DNA from: Streptomyces sp. Ru62
Lineage (GTDB): Bacteria > Actinomycetota > Actinomycetes > Streptomycetales > Streptomycetaceae
DNA: 64,000 nucleotides
Assembly (NCBI RefSeq): GCF_002920615.1
Contig: NZ_PQSU01000009.1
Location: forward strand, 124,001 to 188,000
Reading direction: 5' to 3'
In this document: positions 8,844 to 18,354 of the stretch, piece by piece
Numbering within the stretch: position 1 is the stretch's first letter
Layout of the letters: every line of letters begins with the position of its first letter
Program-made: the position numbers and the translations under genes
Notes under the pieces: model-generated
What the model saw: only the letters and a program-made list of their open reading frames with translations
Told to the model about the DNA's origin: nothing
The model's database searches: none

Positions 8844-9365
8844 TCACTGTCCCGCCCGCACGACGGCGGGCACGATCCGGTAGTCGCGCTGGAAGACGAG
8901 GTTGTGCAGGTCCCCGGTGGCGATGGCCCGCAGTGTGGGCACCTCGGCCGCGGCCTGCTCGGGGGTGAACACGTTCAGCGGCCAGTCGTGGACGGTCGCG
9001 CCCCGCAGGTGCGGGTGGTGGAAGCCCCGGCCGTAGAAGGCGAGCAGCGTGATGGGGGCGATCCCGGCCGCCCGCTGTTCGGGCCAGGACAGCGTCCACT
9101 CGGCCCCGAGCCCTCCGTCCGAGGTGCGCCGCACGCCGCTCGCCGTCACCTCGCCGGTGTTCAGCAGCAGGGCGGCGTCGAACTCCTGAAGGACCTGGAC
9201 GGCATAGGGGTGGAGCAGTTCCACGGCGCGCTCGAAGTGCCGTTCCTTGCCCTGACGCGTGAGCGTGTCGCCGCCCTCGCCGTGGGTGCCGTCACGCAGG
9301 TCCGCGAAGTGCCGGGCCAGTGCGGCGAGGTGGGGCAGCTCGGCCTCGCTGTGTGCGGTGGTCAT
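8844..9365 (-). CDS. Conserved hypothetical protein
   Basis: 173 residues from ATG 9365, with GAAGGAG upstream. It overlaps the stop of the esterase gene by ATGA, so it is likely translated by coupling as the third gene of an MFS-esterase-hypothetical operon. The sequence is soluble, with no signal peptide or membrane segment. Recognisable stretches are HFERAVELLHPYAVQVLQEF and LAFYGRGFHHPHLRGATVHD. I do not recognise the family. The operon context suggests a role with the esterase in modifying or exporting a small molecule. Confidence 0.72.
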   Translation of the reverse strand: MTTAHSEAELPHLAALARHFADLRDGTHGEGGDTLTRQGKERHFERAVELLHPYAVQVLQEFDAALLLNTGEVTASGVRRTSDGGLGAEWTLSWPEQRAAGIAPITLLAFYGRGFHHPHLRGATVHDWPLNVFTPEQAAAEVPTLRAIATGDLHNLVFQRDYRIVPAVVRAGQ

Positions 9366-10255
9366 GTCGTCTCCTTCGGTGACGTGAGGTGCCGGCGCAG
9401 GGTCGTGCCGAGCCAGCGCCGCAGACGCGGGTTCCCCTGTCCGGGGCCGTCACCGGCGAGGAAGGCCGCGTGCGGGGTGCGCGGGAAGACCCGCAGCCGC
9501 ACGGAGGCGCCCGCCTCGCGCAGCCGCCGGGCGTACTCCGTCACGTCGTCGCGGACCGGGTCGAGGGCTCCGACGGCGAGGACGGCCGGCGCCAGCCCGG
9601 TGAGCCGGTCGGCCTCCAGGGGGGTGCTGTACAGCGGTACGCCGCCACCTACGGCCGTACCCGCGCCGCCGCGGTACATCCGCCACGCCCGCCGCAGGTC
9701 GTCCGCGGCCGGGAACGCGCCCGGGTCGCGCGTGTAGGCGGGGGCGGTGCAGCCGGGGTCCAGCGGCGGGTAGGCCAGCACCTGCGCGGCCAGCGGCTCG
9801 TTCCGGTCGCGCCGGGCCAGGGCCGCGCAAGCGGCCAGCGTCCCGCCCGCGCTGTCCCCGCCGACCGCCAGCGGCTTGCCGTCCGCCTGCTCCTCGGCCC
9901 AGGCGAGCGCAGTGAGCAGGTCGTCGAGCTGGGCCGGGTGCCGGTAGCGGGGGGCGAGGCGGTAGCCGGTGCTGACCACGGTGCATCCCGAGACCCGCGC
10001 CAGGTCCATGACCGGCTCGTGCCAGTGCTCCAGGGAGCCCGCCTGCCAGCTGCCGCCGTGCGCCCAGACGAGCCAGCCGGAGGCTTCCGCGCCGGGGCGG
10101 TAGACCCGGACCGGGATGCGGTGCGTCCCGGCGTCGAGCCACAGGGCCTCCCAGGCGGGCCCGCCGGGCCGACGGCCGTCCGGGCGGACCGCGACGGCCT
10201 CGCGGCGGCCCGGACGGTCGTCGTGCGGCGCGTACCGCGGGGCGTCACTGTGCAC
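9362..10255 (-). CDS. Alpha/beta hydrolase (HSL-family carboxylesterase)
   Basis: 297 residues from GTG 10255; the start lies inside the 3' end of the MFS gene, so translation is probably coupled. The oxyanion-hole motif is HGGSW (a variant of HGGGW) and the nucleophile elbow is GDSAGG. The acid is likely Asp in VGALDPVRDD and the base His in PRTPHAAFL. The order and spacing match hormone-sensitive-lipase-type esterases acting on short acyl esters or lactones. Sandwiched between an exporter and a hypothetical gene, it may detoxify or mature an exported compound. Confidence 0.86.
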   Translation of the reverse strand: MHSDAPRYAPHDDRPGRREAVAVRPDGRRPGGPAWEALWLDAGTHRIPVRVYRPGAEASGWLVWAHGGSWQAGSLEHWHEPVMDLARVSGCTVVSTGYRLAPRYRHPAQLDDLLTALAWAEEQADGKPLAVGGDSAGGTLAACAALARRDRNEPLAAQVLAYPPLDPGCTAPAYTRDPGAFPAADDLRRAWRMYRGGAGTAVGGGVPLYSTPLEADRLTGLAPAVLAVGALDPVRDDVTEYARRLREAGASVRLRVFPRTPHAAFLAGDGPGQGNPRLRRWLGTTLRRHLTSPKETT

Positions 10256-11708
10256 GGGAGGCCGCGCCGCGCAGGAAGACGGCGCTGGTGAGCACACCCA
10301 GGAGCACGATGGCGGCGTTCACCGCGATCGCGACCTTCAGGCCGCCGAGGATGGCTGAGGCGCCGGTGCCGGTCATCGCGGCGGTGGCGATGGCGCTCAT
10401 GATCGGCGTGCCCATGGTGATGCCGATCTGCTGCGTCATGGTGGCGAGCCCGGTGGCCAGGCCCTGTTCGTGGTCGGCCAGCCCGGAGGTGGCGGTGACC
10501 ATGAAGCCGACGATGACGAGCATGTTCCCGACGCCGCCGGCGAAGGTGGCGACCAGCAGCAGCCACATCCACCCGCGGTCGTCGCCGAGGCCGAGCAGGG
10601 CGGCCGTGAACACCGTCTGCAGCAGCCCGCCGACGATCACCGTGCTCTTGCTGCCGATCTTCCCGATGACCTTCGGGGCGACGGATCCGCCGACGACCGT
10701 GCCGATGCCCAGCACGCCGAAGGACAGGCCCGCGGCCAGCGCCGAGAAGCCCAGGACCTCCTGGAGGTAGAGGGTGAGCAGGAAGACCAGGGAGGTCTCG
10801 GTGAGGAAGGCGATCAGACCGGCGAGGTTGCCCCAGGCCACCGACCGCTTGCCGAGCACACCGATCGGCACCAGGGGCGCCGCCACCTTGCGCTCGACGG
10901 CGTGGAAGACCAGGAGCAGCACGATGCCGCCAGCCAGGGGCAGCAGCGCCGAGGACGAGCCCCAGCCGTGTTCGCCGGCCTGGGTGAGGCCGAAGACGAT
11001 GGCGAGCAGACCGAGCGTGACGCTGACGGCGCCGGGCACGTCCAGCTTCGGGCGCTCGTCGGGACGGGACTCCTTGATGACGGTCGGCGCGACGAGGAGG
11101 ACGACGAGGGCGACCGGAACGTTGATGAAGAACGCCCATCGCCACGACAGCAGGTCGGTCAGCAGACCACCGAGGACGGCGCCCGTGGTGAACCCGGCGG
11201 ACATCAGCGCGCCGTTCAGACCGAGGGCCTTCTCACGCAGCGGCCCCTCCGGGAACGACGTGGTGAGCAGGGACAGCCCGGCCGGGGTCACCGCCGCGGT
11301 GGCCAGACCCTGGAAGACCCGCGCAGCGATCAGCACCTCGGGGTTCTGCGCCAGGCCACCCGCCAGCGAGGCCACGCCCAGCACCGCGAGGCCGCCGAGG
11401 AACAGCCGCCGACGCCCGAAAAGGTCGGCGACACGTCCGAACAGGAGGGTGAACCCGGCCGCGCACAGGGCGAACGCGGTCCCGATCCACTGCAGGTGCG
11501 CCAGGGAGAAGCCGAGGCCCTCGCCGATCACCGGCAGGGCGACGTTCAGGATGGAGAAGTCCACGGCCAGCATGAACTGGGCCGCGAGCAGCAGCACCAG
11601 CACCAGCCGCAGCCGGGGGGTGAGGACGGCCGGGGCCGTACCGGCGGCCGCACCGGGGGCACCGGCAGTACCGGCCGTACCGGCGGTTTCCGCATCGGTG
11701 ATGGACAT
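10245..11708 (-). CDS. DHA2-family MFS drug exporter (14 TM)
   Basis: 487 residues from ATG 11708 (AAAGGGA about ten bases upstream; the ATG-like start at 11732 has none). About fourteen hydrophobic segments are visible. DHA2 signatures are present: FSILNVALPVIGEGLGFS in TM1, GRVADLFGRRRLFLGG in loop 2-3, ARVFQGLATAAVTPAGLSL in TM4, and a motif-C-like GAVLGGLLTD in TM5. It is the first gene of an operon with an esterase and a hypothetical protein, and it diverges from an XRE regulator with a large palindrome between them, which points to regulated efflux of a toxic compound. Confidence 0.9.
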   Translation of the reverse strand: MSITDAETAGTAGTAGAPGAAAGTAPAVLTPRLRLVLVLLLAAQFMLAVDFSILNVALPVIGEGLGFSLAHLQWIGTAFALCAAGFTLLFGRVADLFGRRRLFLGGLAVLGVASLAGGLAQNPEVLIAARVFQGLATAAVTPAGLSLLTTSFPEGPLREKALGLNGALMSAGFTTGAVLGGLLTDLLSWRWAFFINVPVALVVLLVAPTVIKESRPDERPKLDVPGAVSVTLGLLAIVFGLTQAGEHGWGSSSALLPLAGGIVLLLVFHAVERKVAAPLVPIGVLGKRSVAWGNLAGLIAFLTETSLVFLLTLYLQEVLGFSALAAGLSFGVLGIGTVVGGSVAPKVIGKIGSKSTVIVGGLLQTVFTAALLGLGDDRGWMWLLLVATFAGGVGNMLVIVGFMVTATSGLADHEQGLATGLATMTQQIGITMGTPIMSAIATAAMTGTGASAILGGLKVAIAVNAAIVLLGVLTSAVFLRGAASRAQ

Positions 11709-11817
11709 GAGGTCGATATCCCTTTCTCTCAAGCACGGGCGTCTTGCGCGCCGTTCGGGAAAGAGACTCGTCCGCGTCGGGAAACCCAGCCAGAACCCTG
11801 TCTCGCACAGTCAACGC

Positions 11818-11844
11818 AAGGGTGGTCATCTCATGACCACCCTT
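11818..11844. promoter_or_regulatory. Perfect 12-3-12 inverted repeat between MFS operon and XRE gene
   Basis: AAGGGTGGTCAT, spacer CTC, then the exact reverse complement. It lies 110 bases upstream of the MFS start and 115 bases upstream of the XRE start. Size and position fit the operator of a dimeric repressor, most simply the adjacent XRE protein. The repeat could also form a strong RNA hairpin. Confidence 0.65.
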
Positions 11845-11958
11845 ACCGCTCCCGACTGCCGTGACCTGCGGGCATCATGGACGAAGAGCTGCTTGCGCCG
11901 GCAAGCACCGGTCACCCGGCGGCCGTGCGGCCGGGCATGTACGACAGGGGAGGCATCG

Positions 11959-12852
11959 ATGGACGCTCCGTCCGAGCTGGGCGACTTCCTCAAGTCCCGC
12001 CGCGCCGCACTGCGGCCCGAGGACGTCGGCATCACGCCGCATCCGACCCGCCGCCGCGTCACCGGGCTGCGCAGGGAGGAGCTGGCCATGCTCGCCGGCG
12101 TCAGCATCACCCACTACACCCGTCTCGAACAGGGCCGTGCCACGAGCGCGTCGGACGCCGTGCTGGACGCGCTCGCCCGCACCCTGCGGCTCACCGAGGA
12201 CGAGACCGCGCACCTGAAGGACCTGGCCCGGCCGTCCGCCGCGTCCCGCCCGGCACCGCCGCGGGTGGAACACGCCAGTGCCTCCGCACGCCAGCTGCTG
12301 GCCGCGATGACGGACGTGCCCGCGCTCGTCCTGGACCGCCGCAACGACGTCCTCGCCTGGAACGCGCTGGGCCACGCCCTGCTCGCCGGACACCTGCCGT
12401 CCGACAGCCCCGACACCCCGGCCGACCGGCCCAACCTGACGCGGATGCTGTTCCTGGACGAGCAGTACCGCGAGCTGTACACCGACTGGGACGAGGAGGC
12501 GCAGCTCGCCGTCGCCTCCCTGCGCCTGGTGGCCGGCCGCCACCCCGACGACCGCCGGCTGGCCGAGCTGGTCGGCCAGCTCACCGTCCAGTGCGACGAG
12601 TTCGCCTCCCGCTGGGCACGGCACCCGGTGCGCACCTGCACCTCGGGCGTGAAGAGGCTGCACCATCCGCTCGTCGGCGCGATGGACCTCAGTTTCGAGA
12701 ACCTCGTCATCCCCGGTACGTCCGGACAGCGGCTGATCGCCTACACCGCCGAGCCCGGCTCACCCACCGAGGCGGCGCTGCGCCTGCTGGGCAGCGTGGC
12801 CGCCTCCGAGGGCTCGACGGACGAGGACGTCTCCGCGATCTCGCGGCGGTGA
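11959..12852 (+). CDS. XRE-family regulator with MmyB-like ligand-binding domain
   Basis: 297 residues from ATG 11959, with GGGGAGG upstream. Residues ~10-75 are a Cro/C1-type helix-turn-helix with the actinomycete signature RRRVTGLRREELAMLAGVS, then THYTRLEQG. Residues ~100-285 form the MmyB-like ligand domain (LDRRNDVLAWNALGHALL, LHHPLVGAMDLSFENLVIPG, QRLIAYTAEPGSPTEAALRL). These proteins often repress a neighbouring oxidoreductase or exporter. Divergence from the MFS operon and the palindrome at 11818-11844 make that operon the likely target. A paralogue lies at 26522-27379. Confidence 0.9.
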   Translation: MDAPSELGDFLKSRRAALRPEDVGITPHPTRRRVTGLRREELAMLAGVSITHYTRLEQGRATSASDAVLDALARTLRLTEDETAHLKDLARPSAASRPAPPRVEHASASARQLLAAMTDVPALVLDRRNDVLAWNALGHALLAGHLPSDSPDTPADRPNLTRMLFLDEQYRELYTDWDEEAQLAVASLRLVAGRHPDDRRLAELVGQLTVQCDEFASRWARHPVRTCTSGVKRLHHPLVGAMDLSFENLVIPGTSGQRLIAYTAEPGSPTEAALRLLGSVAASEGSTDEDVSAISRR

Positions 12853-12860
12853 CGGCGCGC

Positions 12861-13040
12861 GGTTGCGGGCGGGCGGGAGCGGCCGGGCGGGGGCGGCCGG
12901 GCGGGGGCGGCCGGGCGCGCGATGTGGTGTGGGCGACCTGGAGGGGACGGGCGCGGGCAGAGGGTCCCTTACAGGCGACCTGGTGTGGACGGGCCGGCAA
13001 AGGGTGTGGTGCGGGCGACCCGGCGAGAACAAGTCCGCCG
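12861..13040. repeat. Short GC-rich tandem repeats in convergent intergenic region
   Basis: About 295 bases separate the convergent XRE and ferritin-like genes. At 12874-12917 a 14-base unit GGCCGGGCGGGGGC is repeated nearly three times. After that, a looser unit containing GGTGTGG and GGCGACC recurs three times to about 13025. No gene is present. It may serve as a transcription barrier. Confidence 0.6.
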
Positions 13041-13148
13041 CGCATCAAACCATCCGGGTCCGGCACGGACCGTGACGCAGACCTCCCGACCGGACAACGG
13101 CAGATTGAAATGATCCGGGCATGATCCGAACCGGAGGAGATGGAGGGC

Positions 13149-14216
13149 TCAGGCCCGGTTTTCGGGTGCGACGTACTCGAAGGTGGGGCCGGCGGCCAGG
13201 CCGGCGTCGTCCTGCATCGCCATCAGGCTCTGTGCCTGTCCCTTGATCGCGTACATCGTGCCGACCGACATGCCCAGCATGGCCGGGTTGCCGTTGAAGG
13301 CCTGCTCCAGCTGGTGCAACATCTTGCAGTACGTCTGGTTGAACGCTTCCTGCGCGGTGCGGATCGCGCTGCCCTCGGGGTGGTCCTCCAGCCGCGGGTT
13401 GGGGCGCAAGGGGCGGACGCCGGCGGGGTCCACGGTCACGGCCTCCCCGGTGGGGCCGGACTCGGGCGTGTCACCGGGCTGGTAGCGGCGCCCTGCCGCG
13501 AGTTCCTGGAAGCGGTAATAGTGGGAGACCGCCTTGGTTTCGGGGTGGAACAGGTCCATGTCCCCGTCCCAGACGTCAGCGCGGGCCGCGCCCTCACCCT
13601 GCTCGACGATCTCCTCAAGCGCCGCGAGCGCCGAGCTGAGGTCGGTGACCGGGTTGAGGTGCCCTGCCGTGTGGGCGAACGGACCACCGGCCACCTGGCG
13701 GGCGGGGTCGCCGGTGAAGACCTGGTCCTCACCCAGTTCGGCGCACAGGCGCCGCAGCCCCTTCTCGATGGCGTCGTAGAACTGCCCGATCGTCTCGTAG
13801 TTGTCGCCCTCGGCCGGATCTCCCGAGTGCGCCGGCTGTTCGATGCGGAGGAACATCTCCAGGGCCTCCGGCCCGAACGGCAGGAGGGACAGTTCGATGG
13901 AGGGGTCGGCGTGCGGCATGGTCCGCGGGTGTGGGGGCAGCAGGTGCGGCGCGTCCAGGCGCGGCTGTCCGCCGACCGCGTTGAGGAGGTTCGCAGCCAG
14001 GGCGAGGTGGATCATCTCCTCGACGAAGACGCCTCCGATGAGCTGTGCGGCCTCCGCGTTCCGTTCGGGGTCGAGGGAGTACAGGGCCGTGAGGTAGGGC
14101 GGCAGCGTGGCGTGTTCGAGTTCGATGGCCCACTGCAAGTGCCTGCGAAGATCGTCCAACGTGGCGATACCTGTCGTCGAGACGGTGTCGACCTTGTCGG
14201 GCTGGTCCTGAAACAT
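13149..14216 (-). CDS. VioB-type ferritin-like (iminophenyl-pyruvate dimer synthase domain) protein
   Basis: 355 residues from ATG 14216 (a TTG at 14249 is possible; neither has a strong ribosome site). The first ~230 residues are the ferritin-like domain of the VioB/RebD group: LRRHLQWAIELEHATLPPYL, FVEEMIHLALAANLLNAVGG, then LDAPHLLPPHPRTMPHADPS. The Glu and His residues in ELEHATLPPYL and EEMIHL are likely metal ligands. Relatives couple imino acid radicals or act on other small molecules; stand-alone members are common in Streptomyces and uncharacterised. A TGTCACA-N16-TGTC promoter lies at 14360-14386, placing it in the proposed ECF41 regulon. Confidence 0.8.
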   Translation of the reverse strand: MFQDQPDKVDTVSTTGIATLDDLRRHLQWAIELEHATLPPYLTALYSLDPERNAEAAQLIGGVFVEEMIHLALAANLLNAVGGQPRLDAPHLLPPHPRTMPHADPSIELSLLPFGPEALEMFLRIEQPAHSGDPAEGDNYETIGQFYDAIEKGLRRLCAELGEDQVFTGDPARQVAGGPFAHTAGHLNPVTDLSSALAALEEIVEQGEGAARADVWDGDMDLFHPETKAVSHYYRFQELAAGRRYQPGDTPESGPTGEAVTVDPAGVRPLRPNPRLEDHPEGSAIRTAQEAFNQTYCKMLHQLEQAFNGNPAMLGMSVGTMYAIKGQAQSLMAMQDDAGLAAGPTFEYVAPENRA

Positions 14217-14697
14217 GAGGAGAAGCTCATTTCGGTGTCGTAGAAGCAAGGGAACAGACCCCCGGCAACTGACTGCGAAGCGTTGAAGCCGCCAAGTGGA
14301 CGACGGAGCTCTTCGTTCGCAGCCGGAAGAACAGGCCCATACCCTGGAGTCACCTCACTGACAGGGCAGACGACCCATCTGTGACACGGAGACTGAGATC
14401 AGGCAACCATCGGTGCTGATCGAGCCGAAGTGGCAGTCCTCAGAGGGTAGTTGTGCTGCGACACACTCACAGGCGGGAGCAGTCGCACGACCTGCCCGCC
14501 CCAGCATCGCGCAACACACTTCGGACGCTGAGGAACCACTGCGCGCGCATCCGTCGACGCATGGTAGGTGTGAGATAGTGTTTCGACCGCCGGGCCGACG
14601 GCGGCGGTCCTGCCGCGGTTTCCGAACCCCTGCCTGGCAGGACACACCCGGACTCCCCCGGCCCTGTTTCTCGTGTTCCCCGCTCTCCGGAGGCGCC
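14217..14697. other. Divergent intergenic region upstream of ilvC
   Basis: Between the ferritin-like gene and the ilvC leader ORF. It contains the minus-strand ECF41-type promoter at 14360-14386. The rightward part (about 14565-14690) must contain the ilvC promoter and 5' leader, with several GC-rich inverted stretches (GACCGCCGGGCC, GACGGCGGCGGTC). No gene is seen. Confidence 0.5.
14360..14386 (-). promoter_or_regulatory. ECF41-type promoter for the VioB-like gene
   Basis: TGTCACA at 14380-14386 (minus strand), 16-base spacer, TGTC at 14360-14363. About 145 bases upstream of ATG 14216. Confidence 0.65.
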
Positions 14698-15763
<1,066 letters not shown>

Positions 15764-15789
15764 GTTTCTCGGCGGTCACGACACCGCAC

Positions 15790-16133
15790 ACCGGCCCGGG
15801 CGGTCGCCAACTGGACTCTGTGGGCGTGGCCGCTTGGGAGCCTACGAGCAGACCGGTGGACTGGCCTGCCTCGATGCCGTAGCCCTCGGGATCACGGAAA
15901 CAGCAGCGCAGCTCGGATCCGCGGTCGACGGGCTCGGTGAGGAAGTCGGCACCGTTCGCGACGGCATGTGCGGAGAAGGCCGCCATGTCCGCCACTCGCA
16001 CAGTGAGGAAACCGGAGACACGTTCGCCATGGTCGCTCGTCTCCACCCGCGGGCCGGCGCGTGCACCGGCCGAACCGGCCGCATCCAGCGTCGCGGCCGG
16101 GTCGGCCGGGTGGTCGCGTCCACGGTGGTTCAC
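15790..16133 (-). pseudogene. VOC/glyoxalase-family fragment
   Basis: Minus-strand translation gives SGFLTVRVADMAAFSAHAVA, then NGADFLTEPVDRGSELRCCF, then RDPEGYGIEAGQSTGL, the second beta-alpha-beta-beta-beta module of a vicinal-oxygen-chelate protein. The frame has no stop of its own and runs into the antisense of ilvC. The usual N-terminal module is not recognisable upstream of 16133. I call it a truncated remnant; a short living protein cannot be fully excluded. Confidence 0.6.
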
Positions 16134-16516
16134 CGCCGAAGGGGTGGCCGGGATCTCCTCGTCCCCGTCATCGAAGCGCGTCGCCGACCGGGCATCGGCG
16201 CGCCGCTGACGATGACCGCGCTCCGGGCGGCACAGGGAAGAGGGTGCGCTCCGCCTCGCTCGTGGCGAACCCGCCCGGGCCGCAGTACCGGCGCCCCGGC
16301 CTCACGACGTTGTCCGACTGCCGCCTGATCGCCTTACCGGCCTGAAGTACCGCCCGCCGCCTCCGCAGACGGTCTCGCCATGGACCGACAGGCGGTCCGA
16401 GAGGCACGACTCGGCGCCTCCTCACGGGCCCCGCTTCGGGAGCCTGCGGGCGATGCGTGCGTCACCGGCGCGGCAGTGCCGCCGCACACTGCCGGCGGAC
16501 AGGACTGGCGCGTCCG
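16134..16516. other. Intergenic region
   Basis: No supportable gene. The region separates the VOC fragment from the next promoter at 16517 and contains only GC-rich sequence without recognisable family matches. Confidence 0.45.
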
Positions 16517-16543
16517 TGTCACAGATCCACTCGGTGCATGGTC
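16517..16543 (+). promoter_or_regulatory. ECF41-type promoter for exported small protein
   Basis: TGTCACA at 16517-16523, 16-base spacer starting GATCCACTCGG, GGTC at 16540-16543. The transcription start would fall near 16550, which excludes the ATG codons at 16538 and 16544 as starts of the following gene. Confidence 0.75.
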
Positions 16544-16582
16544 ATGGTGGGAGAACGCTGTCAACCGACGGTGCTTGATGGT

Positions 16583-17104
16583 GTGAAACCACCGACCGTG
16601 TCGAGGACTCCGGTGAACTCCGTACGTCACTCCAGACTGTGGACCGCTCGCAGACGCCCCGATCGCCTATCGGCCGCCGCGTGGGCGGGCTGTGCCGTCG
16701 TGACCCTGGTCGCCGTGGGCACCTCGTCCGCGCGCGACGGCGGCGACACGGGCGGCGACCCTGTGCGTGCCGGGCGCACCTGCCGTTCCGCTCTGCCCGC
16801 CGACGAGGAGCTGTCCTGCGGCACTTACGGTTTCGGTGACCTGCGTCATGTGTGCCCGACGTCCGACGCGCCCCGGCGTTGTTCAACGACCACACAGGTC
16901 CGGGTACGGAACACCGGGCCGTCCACCGTGTACGTCACCGTCATCGACGGGCCGCGTCAGGGCGAGCGCCAGCAGGGCCCGGAACGGGAGATCGCCCCTG
17001 CTCACACGGCCGACCTGCGCCCTGGGCAGGGGAACTTGCTGTTCGACCTCACCCTGCGCGGCGCCGGCCCCGTCAAGTCCCTGACGGTCGTCTCGGTGCG
17101 CTGA
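16583..17104 (+). CDS. Putative exported or membrane-anchored small protein
   Basis: About 165-173 residues; the start is uncertain among GTG 16583, GTG 16598 and GTG 16610, all downstream of the ECF41-type promoter. A basic N-terminus (RHSRLWTARRRPDRLS) is followed by a single hydrophobic segment, AAAWAGCAVVTLVAVGTSS, which looks like a signal anchor. The outer part contains four cysteines (TCRSA, LSCGT, HVCPT, RRCST) that may form disulfides, and a beta-rich C-terminal half (VRVRNTGPSTVYVTVIDG) resembling a small extracellular sandwich. No family recognised. Control by the proposed regulon suggests an envelope role. Confidence 0.62.
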   Translation: MKPPTVSRTPVNSVRHSRLWTARRRPDRLSAAAWAGCAVVTLVAVGTSSARDGGDTGGDPVRAGRTCRSALPADEELSCGTYGFGDLRHVCPTSDAPRRCSTTTQVRVRNTGPSTVYVTVIDGPRQGERQQGPEREIAPAHTADLRPGQGNLLFDLTLRGAGPVKSLTVVSVR

Positions 17105-17349
17105 CGCCCCGTCCGCATCTTCACCCGGGCGACGCCGGCAGGGTGTGGACACCTGGTGTCCACACCCTGCGCACGTGCGCTTCCGCGGGCACGCCAAACG
17201 GCCGAGACGCCACCGTGGAGCGATCGAGCGTCTCGGTCGTGAGCGTGTCGGTGCGGAGCGGTCCCGAAGGTGTACCGCCGTCCCGGTGTCGGTGCTGTCG
17301 CCCGCTGCGCCGGCCGGAGCTCAGCTCGCCGTCAGTCGGGCATCGTCGG

Positions 17350-18078
17350 TCAGGAGAGCCAGTCGGTGTATCGGGTGGGGGCGAGGTGCGCGTTCGTGTC
17401 GGTGAGGACATCACCCTCCACGGCGGCGAACATACCGGCCGTGGGATCGGTGACCACGCTACGGGGGTCACCCTTGTGGGACAGGGTGATCCGGCCGAGC
17501 TCGTCGAGGTTGAAGACCTCGGGGCCGGCGATGTTGCGGATGCCGTTCAGCGGGGTGCCCGCGGCGACCTCCGCCACCGCGCGGGCCACGTCCTGGGCGG
17601 CGATCGGCTGGATCGGCGTGGCGGGCAGCCGGACGGTGTCACCGTCGGTGGTCCAGGACAGGACGGCGTCCATGAACTCCATGAACTGCGTGGCCCGGAC
17701 GATCGAGTAGGGAATCGGTCCCGCCTTGAGGATGTCTTCCTGCAGGACCTTGGCGCGGTAGTAGTCCAACCCCGGCACCTGGTCGACGCCCACGATCGAG
17801 AGGATGACGAAGTGTCCGGCACCGCCCTTCTGGGTCGCGGCCAGGAGGTTGTCCATCGAGGTCTGGAAGAAGGCCGGTGAAGCCTCGTCGAAGGTCGGCG
17901 AGTTGGTCAGGTTGACGACGACGTCGACGCCGGCGACCGCCTGTTCCAGCCCCTGACCGCTGATGACGTCGATTCCGGTGGACTGCGAGTGCGGTACCGC
18001 CTCGTGTCCGGCGGCGTTCAGGTTCTGGACGACCTGTGAGCCGATCAGCCCGGTTCCGCCGATGACTGCGATCTTCAT
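17350..18078 (-). CDS. NmrA-like NAD(P)H-binding oxidoreductase (paralogue 1)
   Basis: 242 residues from ATG 18078, with GAAAGG upstream. The N-terminal motif MKIAVIGGTGLIGSQVVQNL is an atypical-SDR dinucleotide site. Other family blocks are GIDVISGQGLEQAVAGVDVV, HFVILSIVGVDQVPGLDYYR, KAGPIPYSIVRATQFMEFMD and PIQPIAAQDVARAVAEVA. It aligns along its whole length with the proteins at 34025-34783 and 47413-48153. In this subfamily such oxidoreductases/epimerases are the classic neighbours of ECF41 sigma factors. A perfect TGTCACA-N16-GGTC promoter lies at 18201-18227. Substrate unknown. Confidence 0.88.
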   Translation of the reverse strand: MKIAVIGGTGLIGSQVVQNLNAAGHEAVPHSQSTGIDVISGQGLEQAVAGVDVVVNLTNSPTFDEASPAFFQTSMDNLLAATQKGGAGHFVILSIVGVDQVPGLDYYRAKVLQEDILKAGPIPYSIVRATQFMEFMDAVLSWTTDGDTVRLPATPIQPIAAQDVARAVAEVAAGTPLNGIRNIAGPEVFNLDELGRITLSHKGDPRSVVTDPTAGMFAAVEGDVLTDTNAHLAPTRYTDWLS

Positions 18079-18200
18079 GACGTGCCTTTCGCGATAATTG
18101 GGGCAAATACACATATGTCGTGCATCTATGCATGCGTCACAGGGCGCCGCCACACTCGACTGAGACGATCTTCCGCTCGCCCGTCTCCGCACACAGGGCT

Positions 18201-18227
18201 GACCGGGCATGGCGCTCGTTTGTGACA
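18201..18227 (-). promoter_or_regulatory. ECF41-type promoter for NmrA-like gene 1
   Basis: TGTCACA at 18221-18227 (minus strand), 16 bases, GGTC at 18201-18204, about 120 bases upstream of ATG 18078. Confidence 0.78.
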
Positions 18228-18354
18228 CGGGCTTCGTCGCCGGTCGGCCGTCGCCCGCCGCCCGTCGGCCGACCGGACCATCGGATGCCGGTCCCGGTGC
18301 CGGTCCACGCGCACGCTGGCGGAGGCACGTCAGAAGAGGCGGCCCGCGCTCGGA

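Noticed and set aside
10310..12000. Long plus-strand open frames antisense to the DHA2 exporter
   Set aside because: They are low-information shadows of the exporter gene; codon-position bias and homology support the minus-strand gene.
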